A stretch of DNA of 55,279 bases, taken from positions 1-55,279 of IMG/VR virus record IMGVR_UViG_3300011013_000014. The stretch is one strand, 5' to 3'. The DNA is from a virus. The notes under the pieces were generated by a model. The model was not told where the DNA came from. It searched no databases and saw only the letters and a program-made list of their open reading frames with translations. The first letter of the stretch is position 1. Every line of letters starts with the position of its first letter. Position numbers and translations under genes: made by a program. Positions 1-7,401 of this stretch are shown here, piece after piece.

Positions 1-90
1 GAAGAGGTAAACGAGCTCAGATTTCAAAATGTAATGCTGGGCAAGAAAATAAAAGAATTAACTGAGATGAGGAAATCGTCTGACGGATAG
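1..90 (+). CDS. C-terminal end of an unrecognised protein (partial)
   Basis: Frame 1 is open from the left edge to a TAG at 88-90 and gives the last 29 residues of a protein whose start lies outside the window. The visible part is charged and helical (ending MRKSSDG), as in a coiled-coil tail. The next gene starts four bases after the stop, so it probably belongs to the same transcript. No function can be assigned from so short a piece. Confidence 0.5.
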   Translation, partial: EEVNELRFQNVMLGKKIKELTEMRKSSDG

Positions 91-94
91 TAAT

Positions 95-250
95 ATGAGC
101 GCATTACTAGCAATTCTAATTGTATTCTGTATAGGTGCATTTGGAAAGCTTGCAATTGGCTTTGTTCAGGTGGCAATAAAGGTAGCGGCTCCATTCGTAG
201 GAGCCGCTTTTGTATTTTACATGGCAATGGTAGCCTTTGGGATTGTTTAA
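95..250 (+). CDS. small hydrophobic membrane protein
   Basis: A 51-residue ORF starting at the ATG in the TAATATG that follows the previous stop. It is almost wholly hydrophobic, with two likely membrane segments (about residues 2-26 and 30-51) separated by a Lys near residue 29 and few other charges. Size and composition fit a small inner-membrane phage protein, such as a holin-like or superinfection-exclusion peptide, but no family was recognised. The next gene follows after one base with the same TAATATG arrangement. An antisense reading of the same bases lacks any support. Confidence 0.5.
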   Translation: MSALLAILIVFCIGAFGKLAIGFVQVAIKVAAPFVGAAFVFYMAMVAFGIV

Positions 251-251
251 T

Positions 252-836
252 ATGAAGAGCTGGCCTTTGACCGCGGACGAAGAGAGGGCGTTGCGTGCCC
301 ACCTGAATAAAAATATAGATTTAGAAGCTCTAATCACTAAGCATTCTAAGCACGTGGAAGGCACATTGGGCGTGCAGTCTACTCACAAAGCAATATGCCC
401 CAATAAAGAGCACAAGGGAGGAGAAGAGAGGACGCCGTCCTTTTTCTTTTCTACAGAAACAAACACATATAACTGCTTCGGTTGCCAGGTATACGGAGAC
501 GCATTTGACTTTATTAGCCTAGTTACTGGCCAGCCGGTACATATTGTTTTGGATGAGTACAAGCGAAAAGGCCCTTCTTTCTCTGATATAAAAGCACCGG
601 CTAGACCGAAGTTCAAGGTGAGAGATGTGGGTTATAAATTAGGCATCTCATTCAGGGAATATTTGAAAGCGCTAGAGGGCGCACCATTGCATTCTGCAGA
701 GGCAGAGTGGGTAGACAGTATGTTCCGGCGTATAGATGACAGGTTTTCGTGTCTTGAAGCAGATGATTACGAACAGGCCCTTAGTTTTGCTATGCAAATG
801 AATATGGAATTAGAAAGGAGACAAGAATGTTATTAG
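252..836 (+). CDS. DnaG-type primase, CHC2 zinc-binding half
   Basis: The 194-residue product carries a CHC2-type zinc-binding module: a CPNKEH motif, then about 20 residues on CFGC, followed by the GDAFDFI segment typical of DnaG (CFGCgkgGDvi). In DnaG primases this domain recognises the template initiation site. There is no RNA-polymerase/Toprim domain here, and the protein ends after a short helical tail. A matching Toprim protein lacking the zinc domain is encoded at 22584-23333, so the two probably make one primase in trans. The ORF can be extended to an ATG at 237, but the TAATATG at 252 mirrors the preceding gene. It overlaps the SbcD-like gene by ten bases. Confidence 0.75.
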   Translation: MKSWPLTADEERALRAHLNKNIDLEALITKHSKHVEGTLGVQSTHKAICPNKEHKGGEERTPSFFFSTETNTYNCFGCQVYGDAFDFISLVTGQPVHIVLDEYKRKGPSFSDIKAPARPKFKVRDVGYKLGISFREYLKALEGAPLHSAEAEWVDSMFRRIDDRFSCLEADDYEQALSFAMQMNMELERRQECY

Positions 837-2047
837 CAGTCATAGGAGACATGCATTATGGTGCAAATTACAATATGGGGCACACTCACCACAGGCAGCA
901 TATTAATACCAGGTTGCTTGATTACCATGAAACATTTTTAACAACCATAGATGAAATAACCGATGCAGGAGTGACCGCACTTGTACTCACTGGTGATATA
1001 TTCGAGCATCGTCGCCCTACATTAGTTCAGCAAAAGTTTTTCTCAAAGGCCCTCGCGTATGCATTTGCGTCAGGCATAAAAGACATCTATATAGTTATAG
1101 GCAACCATGATCAGCAGCGTATAAGCAGGACTAACACGCTTAGTTATTTGCAGGAGCTTAAACTAGGAAACCTACATATAGCAGACGAGCTAACGGGATT
1201 TACACTATCTCATGATGGGCAAGTATATGCAAACCTTATATTAATGCCTTATCGTGACAGAAAGTGGTATGGGGCAGATACTTATGATGAAGCACGAGCG
1301 TGCCTTAAAAAAGAATTAGATTATCACGTAAGAAGCATAGAGAATAATAGTCCCAAGATCTTAGTAGGGCATATGACCATTGAGGGCACCTTGCTTAGCG
1401 AGAGCCACCTTGATTTGAATTACGAGAATCAGCTTTATTTGCAAAAAGACATGTTCGGGGGTATAGATATTACTTTAATGGGGCATATACATGAGCCTGG
1501 CGTAATGTCCAAGGATCCTTACATAGCCTATGTAGGCTCTATGGAGAAGAGGAGTGGTCTTGAGGTAAACGACAAAGTTTACTGTATTGTTGACTTGGCC
1601 AAGGCCGAGGTCGATTTTCTCCCAGAGCCGTGCCGTAAAATATTCGATTTAAATATTGACTTCGGACACGTGGCTTTAGGTAAGGATTTGCATGACAAAA
1701 TACATGACCAAATAAGCAAAACAATAGATATTGACGGCTTGCCGGGAGCAATAATAAAGATATCTCTTAGAATTTCTGCTAGCGATAGCAAGTTTTGCGA
1801 CCTTAAAGAGCTAAGGTCGGAGATAATTGAACGATATAAAGTAAATAATTGTTTAGATATCATTCCTAATGTATTATCTCCTAGACAGGCAAGAGACGAT
1901 AGAATTACTGAAGGGATATCAGACATTGAGGCCTTCAAGCTATTCTTAGGCAATACTATAGATGAGCCAGAAAATAGGAAGAATATAGCCGCTATGGGGA
2001 TTGACATCATAAAGCAAATAGAGGGAGAACTAAATGTTGCCGATTAG
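827..2047 (+). CDS. sbcD: SbcD/Mre11-like nuclease subunit (T4 gp47 type)
   Basis: 406 residues opening with the calcineurin-type metallophosphatase motifs in order: GDMHYG (D8, H10), LTGDIFEHR, IGNHDQQ, VGHMT and MGHIHEPG. These bind two metal ions and cut DNA ends in Mre11, SbcD and T4 gp47. An AAAGGAG-type SD lies just before the ATG. The gene overlaps the SbcC-like gene downstream by 14 bases, the usual linkage of the two-subunit nuclease-ATPase. In T4 the pair resects ends for recombination-dependent replication and degrades host DNA. Length is close to SbcD. Assignment to the Mre11/SbcD family is secure; the exact role in this phage is inferred. Confidence 0.9.
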   Translation: MLLAVIGDMHYGANYNMGHTHHRQHINTRLLDYHETFLTTIDEITDAGVTALVLTGDIFEHRRPTLVQQKFFSKALAYAFASGIKDIYIVIGNHDQQRISRTNTLSYLQELKLGNLHIADELTGFTLSHDGQVYANLILMPYRDRKWYGADTYDEARACLKKELDYHVRSIENNSPKILVGHMTIEGTLLSESHLDLNYENQLYLQKDMFGGIDITLMGHIHEPGVMSKDPYIAYVGSMEKRSGLEVNDKVYCIVDLAKAEVDFLPEPCRKIFDLNIDFGHVALGKDLHDKIHDQISKTIDIDGLPGAIIKISLRISASDSKFCDLKELRSEIIERYKVNNCLDIIPNVLSPRQARDDRITEGISDIEAFKLFLGNTIDEPENRKNIAAMGIDIIKQIEGELNVAD

Positions 2048-4124
2048 TCTGCATATGAAGAACTTCCAGTCTCATATAGACTCAAAGCTGGAGTTTGACT
2101 TTAACTCTGCCCTTATAATGGGAACTAATGATGAGGACGAGAGGCTCTCAAACGGAACTGGCAAAAGTTCAATCTTAGAGGCTATAGGGTTCTGCATTCA
2201 TAATCAAACTAAAAATAAAAACAAAGATGATGTCGTGCGCAGAGGAGCGGTAACTGCCTGTGTTGAGATGATGTTTTCTCACAACGACAGGGTTTTTAGA
2301 GTAGTGAGAACCCACAATGTCAAAGTATCAAAGATGGAAGTTGAGTTTGAAGAGATTTTGCCAAATGGTGAGATAATAAACAAAACTCTAGACACTAATA
2401 CTCTGACTAACAAGGCCATCCAGAATACCATAGCTTCAAATTATAATGTATTTATAAGCTCTTCTTATTTTAGGCAGGGACTGGGATTTGATTTCGCTGA
2501 GGGAACATTTAGTTCTAGGCAAGAACTAATTAGTTCCTTACTTGATTTGGACAAATGGAAGGCTTATCAGGAAGAGGCAAAGAGGCAGTACAAGTTACGT
2601 TCTAAGCGGCTAGACGAACTTAAAATTGAGATAAATAAAAGAGGAATAACGCAGGAAAAGCTAGAGTCTGTTGGTACAGAGCTTGATTCTCTTAATAAAG
2701 AGAAAGCAGCGTCTGCGATTAAGAATGCAGCCTTAGTAGCCCAAATAAAAGATATTGAAAATAAGTTATCGGCCAATTCGGGAGCTGTAAAGAGCATTAG
2801 GAAATATAGGGACTTGGAGCAAGAAATAGCGTTTGTTAAGCGCAAGCTGGATACATCTAGAAACGAGATAGCTTCTTTGGCCGCTCAATCCAGCAAGTTA
2901 GATGATGATTTGGCAGAATTTAGCAGCGCTAAGAACTCCCTTTCTCTTCGTATGGCTGAGAACAAAGAGTTTCTTTCTGGCAGAGATCCAATTGATACAG
3001 ATGCGATGGAGCGCCAAATTATTGAAGGAAAGGCCAAGAGATCCTCAGTATCTAAACAGGTAGATAGCCTGCTCAATGATAAAGAGTGCCTGATGTGCGG
3101 TCATAGCTGGGATGACTTAGAAGCGAAAGACGTAGAAATATCGCGTCGTAAAGAATATTTGAAAAAAATAGAGAAAATGCTCGAACAGGCATTGAGTAGT
3201 TTTGCCACCGCTAAAGACTTTTTAAATAGCACGCAGTCTGCAGAGCTTGAAAGCCACAGACTCTCAAGCGATTACGCACAAGTTTCTGAGCGTATGGAGT
3301 ATTGCTACTTGCGCAAAAGCACCGTAGATTCTAACTTAGAAGGAGCCCAGGAGGCTCACAGCTCCCTTGTAAGCTCCTTGGAGCAATTAGAGGAGCGCCT
3401 TGAGGGCCTTGACGAGATAAGCGGCATAGACGATGTGGAGCCCCTAGAGAGCATGCTCACAGGCAGCCGCAAAGAGTTTGATGCCCTTAGAGAGGCGGGC
3501 GGTGACTTAGTATACAGGCTAGGTGTTTTGGCCGGGGAAAAAAATATTTTAATTGAAAGCATTGATAGCTACGGAGACCTGGATACTGAGTTAAAAGAGG
3601 CAAATGACGACGTGGCAACCCTGGGTCGCTTAACCAAGGTTTTTAGCAGAGACGGAGTCCCTGCTATAATCATAGACAATGTCATTGAGGAGCTAACTCG
3701 CACTATTAATGAGTGGTTACATGAGTTCTGCACAGAGCCTACTTATATACACTTTGTAACCCAAAAGAAAAACAATAAGGGAGACTGGCGTGAGACCCTA
3801 GATATTGAAATACATACTCCCAGTGGAGTGTGCATGTTTGAGTCTCTTAGCGGTGGAGAGAAATTTAGAGTTGGATTTGCCATCAGGCTAGCCCTAAGCA
3901 CCCTTCAGGCTCGCAGAATGGGCGGAGAAATGCAGATGTTATTGCTAGACGAGGTTAGTTCTAGCCTGGACATGGCGGGCCTGGATTCCTTTCTTGGAAT
4001 TATTCGTAAATTAGAAAAAGACATGAAAGTACTCGTAATCACACATGATGATAAGTTAAAAGATGAATTTGATACCGTGATTACGGTAAGAAAAAATGCT
4101 GAAGGTAGCAGAATTGAGAGATGA
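2034..4124 (+). CDS. sbcC: SbcC/Rad50-like ATPase subunit (T4 gp46 type)
   Basis: 696 residues with the split ABC ATPase layout of Rad50/SbcC. A Walker A (NGTGKSS) lies near residue 45. Long coiled-coil arms flank a CLMC zinc hook at about residue 355. The C-terminal lobe has the signature LSGGEKFRVG, Walker B LLLDEVSSSLD and the H-loop VITHDD. The protein is shorter than E. coli SbcC (over 1000 residues) and nearer T4 gp46, because the arms are short. It pairs with the overlapping SbcD-like gene to form the end-processing nuclease. All ATPase motifs look intact. Confidence 0.92.
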   Translation: MLPISLHMKNFQSHIDSKLEFDFNSALIMGTNDEDERLSNGTGKSSILEAIGFCIHNQTKNKNKDDVVRRGAVTACVEMMFSHNDRVFRVVRTHNVKVSKMEVEFEEILPNGEIINKTLDTNTLTNKAIQNTIASNYNVFISSSYFRQGLGFDFAEGTFSSRQELISSLLDLDKWKAYQEEAKRQYKLRSKRLDELKIEINKRGITQEKLESVGTELDSLNKEKAASAIKNAALVAQIKDIENKLSANSGAVKSIRKYRDLEQEIAFVKRKLDTSRNEIASLAAQSSKLDDDLAEFSSAKNSLSLRMAENKEFLSGRDPIDTDAMERQIIEGKAKRSSVSKQVDSLLNDKECLMCGHSWDDLEAKDVEISRRKEYLKKIEKMLEQALSSFATAKDFLNSTQSAELESHRLSSDYAQVSERMEYCYLRKSTVDSNLEGAQEAHSSLVSSLEQLEERLEGLDEISGIDDVEPLESMLTGSRKEFDALREAGGDLVYRLGVLAGEKNILIESIDSYGDLDTELKEANDDVATLGRLTKVFSRDGVPAIIIDNVIEELTRTINEWLHEFCTEPTYIHFVTQKKNNKGDWRETLDIEIHTPSGVCMFESLSGGEKFRVGFAIRLALSTLQARRMGGEMQMLLLDEVSSSLDMAGLDSFLGIIRKLEKDMKVLVITHDDKLKDEFDTVITVRKNAEGSRIER

Positions 4125-4125
4125 T

Positions 4126-4545
4126 ATGATTAATGATCTTGTTTCGGAGCACATTTTATATAACAAAGTCAAAGACTTAACTGTTGCTTTTGGAAAAAAA
4201 CGATCAGCCACAAGGCCCTCTCTGGTATTTCCAATGTCAGAAGAGTGCTCTGCCTTGGTAGTTGCCAATGCTGGCAAAGCGAGGTTCCGCGCCTTATATG
4301 ACATTGAAAAAAATACAATTTATCCTTCTATTAATGAAATTCATATCAATGATGGTAAAGTCGTTAACAGGCTTCCTAGGTCGGCCTATCTATCATTTGA
4401 TATAGAAGGAGAGGCTGTTGATGTCTACGTATTTTCTTCAAAAAAGGTAGGATTCGTGGCAGCAGATAGCGAAGACGCAGTGGTTAGTCTATTCAGGAGT
4501 TTTTCTGATGCAGATAAGCACCCGGTACAGGATACAGGAGAGTGA
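4126..4545 (+). CDS. unrecognised protein, 139 aa
   Basis: No family recognised. The ORF opens at ATG 4096 inside the SbcC-like gene. The ATG at 4126 is preferred because GAGAG lies at normal spacing and the start then sits just beyond the SbcC stop at 4124. The product is mixed alpha/beta with a run of alternating hydrophobics in the second half. It overlaps the next gene by 38 bases, so translation is probably coupled. Context between SbcC and a small gene suggests an accessory DNA-metabolism role, but that is only position. Confidence 0.6.
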   Translation: MINDLVSEHILYNKVKDLTVAFGKKRSATRPSLVFPMSEECSALVVANAGKARFRALYDIEKNTIYPSINEIHINDGKVVNRLPRSAYLSFDIEGEAVDVYVFSSKKVGFVAADSEDAVVSLFRSFSDADKHPVQDTGE

Positions 4546-4846
4546 CTTAGAGTCTACGCTGGATGCCATTAAGAGCATAGGCTTTGTTGCTGCTTTGGAC
4601 CTGGCTTACAATGGCTCAATCGGCTTAATAAAGGAAGACAAGGATAGCACTCTGGCAACTAGGTTTTTATCTTGGAGCTACAACCTGTTATTAGACTCAA
4701 GAAAGGCTAAGAGTCACAAAGGTAGAGCGAGCGATTTACTACTATTGTCTAATTTTTATAGGCAGCTAGCACACAAGGTGTACTGGGTACAGAGAAAAAG
4801 AGGGAACATTGGTTTGATTAAAGATTTCATCCAAGTTATTGACTAA
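4508..4846 (+). CDS. unrecognised protein, 112 aa
   Basis: A basic, mostly helical protein with a Lys/Arg-rich centre (SRKAKSHKGR) that could contact nucleic acid. It has no other internal Met, so the start at 4508 is the only canonical choice even though it overlaps the previous gene by 38 bases in another frame. The stop overlaps the next ATG by one base (TAATG). No family was recognised. Confidence 0.6.
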   Translation: MQISTRYRIQESDLESTLDAIKSIGFVAALDLAYNGSIGLIKEDKDSTLATRFLSWSYNLLLDSRKAKSHKGRASDLLLLSNFYRQLAHKVYWVQRKRGNIGLIKDFIQVID

Positions 4847-5742
4847 TGCCAATTGTAACATTAACTTTTACTCCATCTGCAGACGAGACCATCTCGGGTA
4901 TTCCCAATACTGTTGAGATAGAGACAAATACTGCCGCTACTATTTATTACACTATAGATGGCAGTCTGCCCACATTGCTGTCTGAGGTCTATACAGAACC
5001 CGTAGTTCTTCCGACAAATGAGAACTCTATAGTCCTAAGCGCCATAGCTTATTTTCTGGATGGATACGGAAATATGGTCCCCAGCTCTGTTTTGAGCAAG
5101 CCTTATATGACTGACCAGTCCGACTTAGACAGAACTCGGCATTTGTTTTTTGAAGGCGTTGTTTATTCTTATCCTGGCGGAGCGGATATTCCATTCTATT
5201 ATGATGAAAATGGGGATGTGTCTGTCACAATAGACATACCTGCAGACCAATTAGAATTCATTGCTTCCGACCGAGATATTGATGGAGATTATATAGGCAC
5301 AGAAAACGAAGTAGAGCCGGTGCCTCCTAATGAGACGGCTACTTTAGTAGACAATGATACGCCTCTTTTTTCAACTCCAAATGCAGATACGTTCAGTCCT
5401 GAGGCTTTATACATAGAGATTGATGGCCGAGGGGGTGCGCCGGATCAGGTAGTCAAGTTAATAAATGGGCCATATATGTCCTTTAGGGATATGAGGGCAT
5501 CTTATGGCGGCATAGAGTTTTATAATATACAGGGTGCAAACTACATCAGCGGTGATGCAGTCAAGCACCATTACGATCGTGACAAGGGGACACTTGTGTG
5601 CTACTATCATGACAGTAATACTAACCGCTGGGTAAAGTCTATACAGGATTTACCGGACGCAACAGACACTACGCCCAGCTCCGTAGTAAGCAATCCCTTG
5701 GTATTTAAGTGGTTCTTATACGGGCGGCACCAGTCTGTGTAA
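4846..5742 (+). CDS. protein with chitobiase-C-terminal-like beta domain
   Basis: 298 residues, no signal peptide, start fixed by TAATG overlap with the previous stop. Residues about 5-85 look like the CHB_HEX_C fold: the segment IYYTIDGSLPT matches the family hallmark (YYTlDGS.PT), followed by a Tyr-containing strand. That small Ig/FN3-like domain is found on surface and carbohydrate-binding proteins. The rest is beta-rich and acidic with many Tyr, Gly and Asp. It could be a virion surface or fibre component, although it sits in the replication block. The domain call is moderate and the function is unknown. Confidence 0.55.
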   Translation: MPIVTLTFTPSADETISGIPNTVEIETNTAATIYYTIDGSLPTLLSEVYTEPVVLPTNENSIVLSAIAYFLDGYGNMVPSSVLSKPYMTDQSDLDRTRHLFFEGVVYSYPGGADIPFYYDENGDVSVTIDIPADQLEFIASDRDIDGDYIGTENEVEPVPPNETATLVDNDTPLFSTPNADTFSPEALYIEIDGRGGAPDQVVKLINGPYMSFRDMRASYGGIEFYNIQGANYISGDAVKHHYDRDKGTLVCYYHDSNTNRWVKSIQDLPDATDTTPSSVVSNPLVFKWFLYGRHQSV

Positions 5743-5756
5743 AATATACGTGATTA

Positions 5757-6527
5757 ATGACAAAAAAGAATTCTAGTTTAACAGTTCTTAAACTAAGCGC
5801 TAGTGCTATCAAAACGTACGAAAGTTGCTCTCGAAAATATTACTATACTTATATCGATAGGCAGCCCAAGAAGGAATGGGCCCACCTAGAGCTTGGTAAT
5901 TTCGTACACGATGTGCTGGAGCATTTTCACAAAAAGGCGGTTTCTGCTCCCAGAGAGCAATGGGCCAGCTTAGTAGGCGAGCTTTGTGAGAGTATATCAA
6001 CAAAATATAATTTAATAGCCAAGGACGTTATTAGGGCCAGGGAAATGCTAATATGGTACTTGTCCATAGTATTTGAGCAGGGATTGCCACCTGTCTTGGC
6101 CAATGAGCAAAGTTTTAATATTCAGCTTGATGAGGGATTGGTGGTCCGCGGGTATATTGACCGAATAGATCAGCACTCCGAGGATGAGTTCGAGATAGTG
6201 GATTATAAAACGGGAAAATCTAAGTACTTAGACGACTTCCAGCTTTTAATATACGGACTTTATCTTCTCAATAAAGAGCCACATTTGGAGAGCTTTAAGG
6301 GATCCTATCTGGTCTTGGGAGAGGAAAAAGAAATATCATATAAGTTTACCAGAACAGATGTCGAGCGTTGTGTAGACAAAATAAAGCTAGTTGCCGATCG
6401 TATCCGGTCTGAAGTGAGCTGGGAGCCCAAGCCGCAGTTTCTTTGTCGTTTCTGTGATTTCAGAGCTATATGCCCTATAACTACTGATAAGAAGGCCACA
6501 GAGTGGGCCCAGCAGAGCACTCTTTAG
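5757..6527 (+). CDS. RecB/Cas4-family PD-(D/E)XK nuclease, probable Fe-S
   Basis: 256 residues of the PDDEXK_1 type. Motifs in order: SASAIKTYESCSRKYYY at the N-terminus, LGNFVHDVLEHF, GYIDRID, then EIVDYKTGK (the D...D-x-K catalytic core) followed by the Gln-containing motif DFQLLIYGLYLL. Cysteines at 24, 230, 233 and 239 (CRFCDFRAIC at the end) match the four-Cys arrangement that holds a 4Fe-4S cluster in AddB and Cas4. Family members are ssDNA exo- or endonucleases used in end processing, which suits the neighbouring SbcCD and RecA genes. No CRISPR or helicase partner is present. A strong terminator follows directly. Confidence 0.85.
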   Translation: MTKKNSSLTVLKLSASAIKTYESCSRKYYYTYIDRQPKKEWAHLELGNFVHDVLEHFHKKAVSAPREQWASLVGELCESISTKYNLIAKDVIRAREMLIWYLSIVFEQGLPPVLANEQSFNIQLDEGLVVRGYIDRIDQHSEDEFEIVDYKTGKSKYLDDFQLLIYGLYLLNKEPHLESFKGSYLVLGEEKEISYKFTRTDVERCVDKIKLVADRIRSEVSWEPKPQFLCRFCDFRAICPITTDKKATEWAQQSTL

Positions 6528-6538
6528 CTTATTCCAGG

Positions 6539-6566
6539 GCCGGTCAAACCGGCCTTGTTAATTTTC
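6539..6566 (+). terminator. intrinsic terminator after the PD-(D/E)XK nuclease
   Basis: A perfect 7-bp GC-rich stem (GGCCGGT at 6539-6545, ACCGGCC at 6549-6555) with a three-base loop is followed by TTGTTAATTTT. It lies in the 48-base gap between the nuclease and sigma-like genes, so it probably separates two transcripts or damps read-through. Confidence 0.75.
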
Positions 6567-6575
6567 AGGTGATAA

Positions 6576-7397
6576 ATGTTAGATATAGTTAGTGGACAAG
6601 AAAATGGTAAGAAGTGGATTGCGGGCACGTTGCCCATGAAGCACAACATTACCTTAGAGATAGATACCAGGACGGGCAAGGGAGTGATTGACGTACTGAA
6701 CTACCTCAAGGACTTTGTTGGGTACCAGGCCTCGAAAATATTTTTACCAGCACACTCTGTAGAAGACACAATACAGGAAATTTATACAATAGCAATAATT
6801 GCCATTCCAGAATATGACGCATCTAAGTGCGCGAATCTATTGACGTTTTTGCAGAACCACATACGCAATCGTATAATAAATCTTTATAAATTTGTCACTG
6901 AGCAAAGAAGGACGGCCGTGTGGGGCTACTTTAGATTTTTTAAAATAAGATGTCCGGCCTGTAAGAAGTATTTTTTAGCAGATGAGCTGTCTGATGACAT
7001 GTTTTCATGCAAGACATGCGGGCATACTCGGCAGGGAGAGGAGCGGTGGAAGAAGTATCCCATATCTATAGGAGTCCTTTCTTCTAATGAGATGTTTGAA
7101 TTGCCAGATGGTAGCCACACAACCATACAGGACCATTTTTCCTACGAGGATCTCGGGCACTTGGTAGGCGTAGAAGATAAAATGTCGGAAGATTCTGTAT
7201 TGTCACGCTCCGCGATTTTTTCTATAATCAAAAATTATGATGAATTCACACAGGCTGTTGCTAATATGATCATAGAAGGATATAATGTGTCTGAAATAGG
7301 AAGAGAGCTAGATGTGTCTAGCGCCAAAGTCAAGGCCAGATTGAATAAATTGTCAAAAAACAAGGGTTTAAGGGAGATTTTCCTTACACATAGGTGA
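6576..7397 (+). CDS. sigma-70-like factor with zinc-ribbon insertion
   Basis: 273 residues with an SD AGGTGATAA directly upstream of the ATG. Residues about 60-107 resemble sigma region 2: DTIQEIY, then IPEYDAS, then FLQNHIRNRIINLYK, the pattern of ECF and phage sigma factors. A zinc ribbon follows (C126, C129, C145, C148). The last 60 residues form a region-4-like helix-turn-helix (YNVSEIGRELDVSSAKVKARL). The zinc ribbon between regions 2 and 4 is unusual. The likely role is redirecting host RNA polymerase to phage middle or late promoters, as T4 gp55 does. Core binding and promoter preference are inferred. Confidence 0.65.
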   Translation: MLDIVSGQENGKKWIAGTLPMKHNITLEIDTRTGKGVIDVLNYLKDFVGYQASKIFLPAHSVEDTIQEIYTIAIIAIPEYDASKCANLLTFLQNHIRNRIINLYKFVTEQRRTAVWGYFRFFKIRCPACKKYFLADELSDDMFSCKTCGHTRQGEERWKKYPISIGVLSSNEMFELPDGSHTTIQDHFSYEDLGHLVGVEDKMSEDSVLSRSAIFSIIKNYDEFTQAVANMIIEGYNVSEIGRELDVSSAKVKARLNKLSKNKGLREIFLTHR

Positions 7398-7401
7398 TGC
7401 A

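Noticed and set aside
5757-6527. Cas4 of a CRISPR system
   Set aside because: The fold fits, but there is no repeat array and no other cas gene in the window, so only the nuclease family is claimed.
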